From contig CAZBST010000009.1 in assembly GCA_964494805.1 (NCBI GenBank), positions 1-64,000 of the forward strand: a stretch of DNA of 64,000 bases, written 5' to 3'. The position numbers were made by a program, and so were the translations under genes. Positions within the stretch are counted from its first letter, which is position 1. Each line of letters opens with the position of its first letter. Positions 58,906-64,000 of the stretch are shown piece by piece. Source of the DNA: CAIYOL01 sp964494805 (GTDB lineage: Bacteria; Planctomycetota; Phycisphaerae; Sedimentisphaerales; Anaerobacaceae). A model generated the notes under the pieces. The model was not told the DNA's origin. It did not search any database and was given only the letters and a program-made list of their open reading frames with translations.

Positions 58906-59667
58906 ATGATTTTGGACCAATTTAAATTAGATGGTAAAGTCGCCATTGTTACAGGCTCATCTCGCGGTCTGGGGCAGGCTATGGCCGTCGGCCTTGCCGA
59001 AGCCGGAGCAGAAATTGCTCTGGTAGATATACTGGATATGTCAGATTCTAAAAAGCAAATTGAAAAGCTGGGACGACAATGCATCACTATACCAGCAGAT
59101 TTGAGTAAAAAGGGCCGCGTCGACGAAATCGTCAGCGCCACTGTCCGGCAGCTCGGCGGAATTGATATTTTATTTAACAATGCCGGGATTATACGTCGGG
59201 CTCCATTTACAGAATTTACGGAAAAAGACTGGGACGATGTGATTGATATTAATCTTAGCAGTGTGTTTTTCCTCAGTCAGGCCGTCGCCAAAGTTATGAT
59301 AGAACAGGGTCGTGGTGGAAAGATTATCAACACCGCATCCCTGCTTAGCTTTCAGGGCGGTATTTTGGTGCCCTCATACACGGCATCCAAAAGTGGTGTT
59401 ATGGGGCTGACACGCTTAATGGCCTGCGAGTTAGCCAAATACAAAATCAACGTCAATGCTATTGCTCCGGGATATATGGCGACCGAAAATACCAGAGCCC
59501 TTCGTGAAGACGAGGAGCGGAACAAAGCTATCCTCTCACGTATTCCCGCTGGGCGATGGGGACAACCGGAAGACCTCAAAGGAATTGCAGTATTTCTGGC
59601 ATCTGCCGCATCGGATTATATGAATGGCTTCACGGTCGCTGTTGATGGAGGTTGGCTGGCTAGATAA
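58906..59667 (+). CDS. kduD: 2-deoxy-D-gluconate 3-dehydrogenase
   Basis: 253 residues, a short-chain dehydrogenase. The NAD site is VTGSSRGLGQAMAVGLAEAG and LFNNAGIIRRAPF; the catalytic Ser lies in TASLLSFQGG, with Tyr and Lys in YTASKSG. It ends FTVAVDGGWLAR. It reduces 2,5-diketo-3-deoxygluconate to 2-keto-3-deoxygluconate. The position after kduI and before the aldolase-like gene supports the assignment. Confidence 0.94.
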   Translation: MILDQFKLDGKVAIVTGSSRGLGQAMAVGLAEAGAEIALVDILDMSDSKKQIEKLGRQCITIPADLSKKGRVDEIVSATVRQLGGIDILFNNAGIIRRAPFTEFTEKDWDDVIDINLSSVFFLSQAVAKVMIEQGRGGKIINTASLLSFQGGILVPSYTASKSGVMGLTRLMACELAKYKINVNAIAPGYMATENTRALREDEERNKAILSRIPAGRWGQPEDLKGIAVFLASAASDYMNGFTVAVDGGWLAR

Positions 59668-59713
59668 TTTCTCTTAAGGTTTTAGTTGGTGTTTATGTAA
59701 GTCAGGAGAGAAT

Positions 59714-60502
59714 GTGGATATCAAATGTATAATAGAAAGACTTCTTCGCGATGGTTTCATCCTTGTGTTCAACCAGGATAAGCTTGATGTCGTAAAAACT
59801 GCACAAGCCCTGATGAAAGCGGAAGTCTATAATATGGAGGTTACCTGCAGGACTCGAACCCCGCTGGAGAAAATCTATAAGCTTAAAAAGAAGTTTCCCC
59901 AGCTTTGTGTTGGCGCTGCAAGCCTGATTGATTTCGCTGCGATGTTGAACGTTTATAACCAACAACATAGTGACAACCCATTACCAACGCTGGAAGAAGC
60001 TGTTAAGGCAGGGGCGGACTATCTCGTATCCGCAGTTAACTTTAGTGACAAAGCTTATAAGAAGTACGCAGGCAGGGTTACGATGATTCCGGGCTGCGGC
60101 ACCGTTACCGAAATCGTAGAGCAGTATTCGAAAGGCGCAAATATGTGTAAGCTCTTTCCGGCAAAGCAGCTTGGCGGACCGGCTTACATCAAAGCGATTG
60201 ACCCGCCGCTTCATAAACTCATCAGTATTATTCCAACCGGCGGCACTACACTGGAAAACATCCCGGATTACATCTCTGCGGGTGTTCTGGTTCTGGGCGG
60301 TTCTTTCAGTATAATTGCTGGAGAAACATTTAAAAAAATCGTCAATGAACAAAACTACGAACTGCTTTCAAGCGAAATAAAGAAAATTAAGGCCCTTATC
60401 GATGAATGCAGGACCAAACACTATCCTGAACTGAACTTCAAATCTGATTCTCTGGACCGGATATGCCGTGTGACCGGAAGAAACTTTAATATCGGTACCT
60501 AA
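59714..60502 (+). CDS. KDPG-aldolase-like protein
   Basis: 262 residues starting at GTG 59714 (AGGAGAG upstream); the ATG at 59712 is out of frame. Eda-type TIM barrel: VYNMEVTCRTRTPLEKI carries the general-base Glu, TMIPGCGTVTEI is the phosphate side, and CKLFPAKQLGG holds the Schiff-base Lys; IPTGGTTLENIPDYISAG follows. The protein is about 45 residues longer than E. coli Eda. It should split 2-keto-3-deoxy-6-phosphogluconate to pyruvate and glyceraldehyde-3-phosphate. The kinase KdgK needed to make its substrate is not in the operon. Confidence 0.88.
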   Translation: MDIKCIIERLLRDGFILVFNQDKLDVVKTAQALMKAEVYNMEVTCRTRTPLEKIYKLKKKFPQLCVGAASLIDFAAMLNVYNQQHSDNPLPTLEEAVKAGADYLVSAVNFSDKAYKKYAGRVTMIPGCGTVTEIVEQYSKGANMCKLFPAKQLGGPAYIKAIDPPLHKLISIIPTGGTTLENIPDYISAGVLVLGGSFSIIAGETFKKIVNEQNYELLSSEIKKIKALIDECRTKHYPELNFKSDSLDRICRVTGRNFNIGT

Positions 60503-60525
60503 CGGAGAGGGCGGGATTGGAACCC
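60500..60525 (-). repeat. Duplicated 3' end of tRNA-Ser (possible att site)
   Basis: TAACGGAGAGGGCGGGATTG, continuing with GAACCC, matches 60661-60686, the 3' end of tRNA-Ser, at 25 of 26 positions in direct orientation. Between the two copies lie hairpins AAATCCGC-AAAG-GCGGATTT and AGGGGC-TCT-GCCCCT and an inverted partial copy (TGGTTCAAATCCCGCC) near 60627-60642. Confidence 0.8.
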
Positions 60526-60663
60526 AAATCCGCAAAGGCGGATTTCCATAGGGGCTCTGCCCCTCTGGCGTCGCTTCGCTCCTGTCACCCCGACGACGTA
60601 GGAAAATCCTTTTCCCACACCCTTTGTGGTTCAAATCCCGCCTACCCCAAGTAAGCAATATAA

Positions 60664-60754
60664 CGGAGAGGGCGGGATTCGAACCCGCGGTACCAGCATT
60701 CACCAGTACGACGGTTTAGCAAACCGTTGCCTTCAGCCACTCGGCCACCTCTCC
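60664..60754 (-). tRNA. tRNA-Ser (GCT)
   Basis: 91 bases. The acceptor is GGAGAGG/CCTCTCC with discriminator G. The anticodon loop TTGCTAA between ACGGT and ACCGT gives anticodon GCT. The long variable arm (CGTACTGGTGAATGCTGGTA region) is typical of class II tRNA-Ser. The T-arm is GCGGG/CCCGC with TTCGAAT. CCA is not encoded. Confidence 0.97.
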
Positions 60755-60956
60755 GAGCATTCTTCTGATAATCTACATTTTGTGGGTTCGTATTGCAAGA
60801 AGATAAGTAGCAATTCGTTGACAACCCAAAAGCAGGTAAAATATAATATAGCAAACGGGAAAAATTATCCCAGATTTATATCATCGAGTTTACTTGTCCT
60901 TAGAAAAGCTTGCCACTGAGTATCTTTATCTGGGCTTAAGCCGATTGATATTTTTG

Positions 60957-62177
60957 TTATTGTTGATAAGGTGGAGGAAAAGTACTCCGGCTTTGGATTT
61001 CTTGCTCCAAAGGCATCAATTCAGGCATCAGCTCTCTTTCAAATAGTTTCCAGTAGGCCTTACCCACTTTGAGCCATGTCATAGTTTTGCCATATAGGTA
61101 GGCCTTGGTTTGAATTTGGTGTAAAATTAATCCGTTTTTTAGCAGTTTGATGATTTCTTCTGCTATTTTTTTTGAATTATCGAATGGCACCAAAACGCCT
61201 CTGCCATCAGCAAGCAGTTCTTTGGCCGCCCAGTAAGGAGTTGATACAACAGCTTTACCTGCTCCAACTGCAAAGGCAAGTGTACCACTGGTTAATTGCT
61301 GTTCGTAAAGATAGGGAGTAACATAAATATCTGCAGCTGCCAGATATTCGCGAAGTTCCTCATTTGTTGCAAACCTATCAAGGTAAAGAACATTATTCTT
61401 TAATCGTAAATTAGTTATTAAATTGAGTAATTTATTACTGTACTCATAGCCCTGGTGCTTTATAACGCCCGGGTGAGTAGTGCCTAAGATTATATAGAGG
61501 ACCTCTGAATCATACCTGATTATATCCGGCAAGGCCTTTAGCATTACTTCAATGCCTTTATTTGGTCCGATCAGGCCGAAGGTCAAGATGACCTTTCTGT
61601 CCTGCAGACCAAGTTTATTTTTATAAAATGAAACATGATTAAATGGTATATCCGGTATTCCATGAGGTATTAATTCTATTTTTCCGCGGGATACACCATA
61701 GATGTCTGTCAGCATATCAATACCGCGTCTATTCATAACAATGACTTTGTATGAGTTGTCACACACATCTATAAACGAATTGAAATAATCTGATTCAGGC
61801 TTTTCAAGCACGGTATGCAATGTTGTAAATACCGGAACATTCAGTTTTCTGAGCAGTAAGTTTATATTGGAACCGCCTCGTCCGCCGAATAAACCGAATT
61901 CATGTTGCAGTGAAACTGCATCAAATCCATTTGAATTAATATAGTTGCAGGCTTCGAGATAATCGCTTTGCACATCCTGCCTTATTAGAAGCTCGACAGG
62001 TTTAAAATAGCGATGTTCTTCACCGTTTTGCATTGCAAATACGCCCGCTTCACAGCCCATACCAGCCGCGGAGACCACGCTTTCAACAAGATTTGATGTG
62101 AAAGTAGCGATTCCGCATTTTCTTGGTATATAAGAAGCAATAAATGCAATCTTCTTTCGTTCATTTAATCTGATCAT
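60957..62177 (-). CDS. GT4-family glycosyltransferase
   Basis: 406 residues from the ATG at 62177, which overlaps the stop of the zinc-ribbon gene as ATGA. GT-B fold: IAFIASYIPRKCGIATFTSN at the start (acceptor side), LQHEFGLFGGRGG, LIPHGIPDIPF, LTFGLIGPNKGIEVMLKALP, then VTPYLYEQQLTSGTLAFAVG, where the donor-binding Glu position of family 4 lies. It resembles mannosyl- or glucosyltransferases found with carbohydrate phosphate enzymes. The sugar and acceptor are unknown. It is cotranscribed with the small zinc-ribbon gene. Confidence 0.88.
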   Translation of the reverse strand: MIRLNERKKIAFIASYIPRKCGIATFTSNLVESVVSAAGMGCEAGVFAMQNGEEHRYFKPVELLIRQDVQSDYLEACNYINSNGFDAVSLQHEFGLFGGRGGSNINLLLRKLNVPVFTTLHTVLEKPESDYFNSFIDVCDNSYKVIVMNRRGIDMLTDIYGVSRGKIELIPHGIPDIPFNHVSFYKNKLGLQDRKVILTFGLIGPNKGIEVMLKALPDIIRYDSEVLYIILGTTHPGVIKHQGYEYSNKLLNLITNLRLKNNVLYLDRFATNEELREYLAAADIYVTPYLYEQQLTSGTLAFAVGAGKAVVSTPYWAAKELLADGRGVLVPFDNSKKIAEEIIKLLKNGLILHQIQTKAYLYGKTMTWLKVGKAYWKLFERELMPELMPLEQEIQSRSTFPPPYQQ

Positions 62178-62389
62178 CTCTCCGGTGCTTCTTTCTTGCC
62201 AAAACGAGATTTCTTTTGTAACCACCGGCCATCGCAATCTCTTTTGCTACATTCAAACCAGATGAATATATGCTCGCCTTCCTCAAGTTTATCAACTTGT
62301 GTCATTGCTGCTCCACAAACCGGACAAAGCCCACGTTCCTCTGTCCGTTTATATTTTGTACCAACCGCTTCTAATCCTAACATTTCCAT
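62174..62389 (-). CDS. Small zinc-ribbon protein
   Basis: 71 residues. AGGAG lies six bases before the ATG at 62389. Four cysteines in CPVCGAAM and CSKRDCDGRW form a zinc-ribbon (CxxC-x24-CxxxxC). It has no DNA-binding domain beyond this and no membrane part. It is coupled by ATGA overlap to the glycosyltransferase, suggesting it helps that enzyme or regulates it. No specific family recognised. Confidence 0.8.
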   Translation of the reverse strand: MEMLGLEAVGTKYKRTEERGLCPVCGAAMTQVDKLEEGEHIFIWFECSKRDCDGRWLQKKSRFGKKEAPER

Positions 62390-62625
62390 TGCCAGCTCCT
62401 TTCAGTCACACAATTGCTACTTTTAGTTACTAGTCATTAAAGACAATTTAACTGTATCGCAGCAAAACCGAAATAGGGGAATTACTTGATTCGCACCTCG
62501 TAATTGCTCAAATCGCTGATTTAATAGGTGCTAAGAAATAAACTGTCTATTCGTATTTGACCTAGAATTCTCGTGGCTTTGTTTACGATGGTATTTGAGA
62601 TATGTTTTTTGTGAAAGCTCTTACA

Positions 62626-63828
62626 TCACAAATTTTTTGCTTCTTGGACGCATTTGCTGGCATGTCTTGCAATCATTAATTCTTCATTAGTTTTCATTAC
62701 TCTAACCACTACCGAACTATCGGCGGATGATATGACCAGTGCATTGGAATTGTTGCAAACAGAATCCAGCTGTATACCCAGGGAACCGATGTCCTTACAA
62801 ATACGCTGTCGAACCGACGGTGCATTTTCACCGATTCCGCCGGTAAATACCAGCATATCCACTTTGCCCAATACAGCAGCGAGAGAACCTAAATACTTTT
62901 TTGCCTGATAGCAGAAAAGCTCAATCGCTTCCGCAGCGCGACGGTCGTCCGCTTCTTTTTCGAGCAGAACCTTCATATCTGAGCTTATTTCGGATACTCC
63001 CCAAAGTCCCGCCTCGTGATTAACCATCCGGCCGACCTGTGACGGACTCAGTGACTTAACATTGAGCAGATATAGAAGAATACCGGGGTCTAGATCCCCC
63101 GAGCGTGTGCCCATCATCAGTCCCCCGGTGGGTGAAAAGCCCATTGTGGTATCAATGCTCCTGCCGTCTTTGACAGCAGCCATACTCGCACCATTGCCAA
63201 GATGCGCTATGATGATTCGACTTTCTTTTAGGTCATAATTTTCTCCTTTAAGCTCTTCGATTATGTATTCATAGGACAAGCCGTGGAATCCGTAACGGAT
63301 CCCACCTTCGTTATACAGTGACCTTGGTAAAGCATACAGATGAGCTATTCGGGGCATATTGTGATGAAAAGCTGTGTCGAAACAAGCCACCTGTTGTAGA
63401 TCAGGAAAGCGATCGCTGACAGTTTCGATAACTTTTAGCTCCTGCGGCAAGTGTTCCGGAGCAAACAGAACAAACTCATTCAAGTCGTTGATTAAATCAG
63501 AGGTTATTAAATGCGGCCTTGTATATTTTACGCCTCCGTAGACTATTCGATGACCGATAACATCAATTTGTTTGACGTACCCCTGACTTTCCAGCCAGTC
63601 GAATAATTTTGTTATGCAGTCCTGATGGTTAAGTTTGTTCAGGCTTTGATTAATGATAGTTTGATCAGTATTATTTTTTATGTAGAAATTATTCGTTGTT
63701 AAATTGATATCGCTGATGATGCCCGAAAACAGCAGTTTCTCTTGCTTTGCTATATTATAAAGAGCAAACTTTAGGCTCGAAGAGCCACTGTTTACAGATA
63801 ATATGCAGGGCGTTTTTTTGCTATTCAT
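62626..63828 (-). CDS. ackA: Acetate kinase
   Basis: 400 residues. It makes ATP from acetyl phosphate and ADP, giving acetate. Motifs: LSVNSGSSSLKFALYN at the start, GHRIVYGGVKYTRPHLI, DTAFHHNMP, RYGFHGLSYEYI, HLGNGASMAAVKDGRSIDT with phosphate and metal residues, and VFTGGIGENAPSVRQRI. It overlaps the end of the upstream RpiB-type gene by eight bases. Phosphotransacetylase is not visible; a phosphoketolase could instead supply acetyl phosphate (inference). Confidence 0.97.
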   Translation of the reverse strand: MNSKKTPCILSVNSGSSSLKFALYNIAKQEKLLFSGIISDINLTTNNFYIKNNTDQTIINQSLNKLNHQDCITKLFDWLESQGYVKQIDVIGHRIVYGGVKYTRPHLITSDLINDLNEFVLFAPEHLPQELKVIETVSDRFPDLQQVACFDTAFHHNMPRIAHLYALPRSLYNEGGIRYGFHGLSYEYIIEELKGENYDLKESRIIIAHLGNGASMAAVKDGRSIDTTMGFSPTGGLMMGTRSGDLDPGILLYLLNVKSLSPSQVGRMVNHEAGLWGVSEISSDMKVLLEKEADDRRAAEAIELFCYQAKKYLGSLAAVLGKVDMLVFTGGIGENAPSVRQRICKDIGSLGIQLDSVCNNSNALVISSADSSVVVRVMKTNEELMIARHASKCVQEAKNL

Positions 63829-64000
63829 GTTTTTCTAAAGTCCCTTCTTCGTTTGAAATCTTAGAAAGCCTTCGCTGCATACGTTCGGCATTACCGAATT
63901 TAGCCGTCAAAAAAGTCCTCGTCAATTCCCAAGCGAGCGCATATCCGACGGTTCGTCCACCGAGGCAAATCACGTTCATATTATCATCTTCCACCCCCTG
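63821..64000 (-). CDS. RpiB/LacAB-family isomerase, partial (N-terminus off the right edge)
   Basis: Translated from the minus strand without a start in the window. The last 59 residues read DDNMNVICLGGRTVGYALAW, then ELTRTFLTAKFGNAERMQRR, then LSKISNEEG...HE and TAG at 63821. This is the C-terminal helix region of ribose-5-phosphate isomerase B. It differs from the complete RpiB at 12952-13437 (NDANVLCISGDLTGEVL), so the organism has two. It overlaps ackA by eight bases, suggesting a pentose-phosphate/acetate operon. Confidence 0.88.
   Translation of the reverse strand, partial: QGVEDDNMNVICLGGRTVGYALAWELTRTFLTAKFGNAERMQRRLSKISNEEGTLEKHE

Noticed and set aside
62608..62632. Hairpin TTTGTGA/TCACAAA with six T, as a terminator of ackA
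   Set aside because: The T-tract is on the plus strand while ackA is on the minus strand, and the hairpin overlaps the ackA stop codon.

Overview
The window looks like chromosomal DNA of a Planctomycetota bacterium, most likely class Phycisphaerae (inference, from style rather than a marker tree). The grounds are several secreted beta-helix or unknown proteins carrying dockerin-like EF-hand pairs of the DFxDFAILAxxWL type, a Gram-negative lipid A/heptose-LPS gene cluster, an LpoB/YcfL/COG3014 lipoprotein cluster, GatCAB, and many short interspersed repeats between genes.

Layout. 1-11.7 kb: secreted and surface proteins: a GH30 glucuronoxylanase cut by the left edge, two small membrane proteins, a giant beta-helix/dockerin protein with a damaged start and a damaged dockerin tail, a PilZ gene between long inverted repeats, and a second beta-helix protein whose LamG tail is frameshifted. 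11.8-14 kb: a Sua5-phosphatase fusion translationally coupled to RpiB, and small hypothetical genes. 14.1-18 kb: a four-gene outer-membrane lipoprotein operon (COG3014, YcfL, LpoB, CsgG-like). 18-30 kb: a CBS-GAF-GGDEF diguanylate cyclase, SurE, a 47-residue lipoprotein, a B12-radical SAM protein with a TPR gene remnant at its end, an OmpR/HAMP-kinase pair, NnrE and a coiled-coil envelope protein. 30-35 kb: a dockerin protein, a HAD hydrolase and two tandem multi-pass membrane proteins homogenised at their 5' ends. 35-41 kb: RNA pseudouridine synthase, rpmB and gatC-gatA-gatB, with a two-gene GxxExxY/HEPN cassette bounded by inverted repeats wedged between gatA and gatB. 41-50.2 kb: a minus-strand LPS inner-core operon (IDH, LpxK, HldE, GmhA, GmhB, heptosyltransferase-kinase fusion, GT4, PlsY). 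50.3-52.7 kb: an AT-rich three-gene island, HEPN - receiver - histidine-kinase-like ATPase. 53-56.6 kb: tRNA-Lys, two paralogous unknown genes, a DUF362-dockerin protein. 56.8-60.5 kb: a uronate/pectin catabolic operon (DUF4861, KduI, KduD, KDPG-aldolase-like). 60.5-64 kb: tRNA-Ser with a duplicated 3' end, a zinc-ribbon/GT4 pair, and RpiB2-AckA running off the right edge.

How it fits together. The cell appears to be a polysaccharide degrader (xylan, uronates) that ferments to acetate, has a heptose-containing LPS and exports dockerin-bearing proteins although no cohesin is visible here. The most interesting candidate for an undescribed system is the HEPN-REC-ATPase operon at 50.4-52.7 kb, which reads like a phosphorelay controlling a HEPN effector. 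The second is the repeat-bounded GxxExxY/AbiU2-like cassette inside the gat operon. Much of the remaining novelty is in repeats: heptamer tandem repeats, a CGAACCCAA element, RPE-like in-frame insertions and gene remnants.
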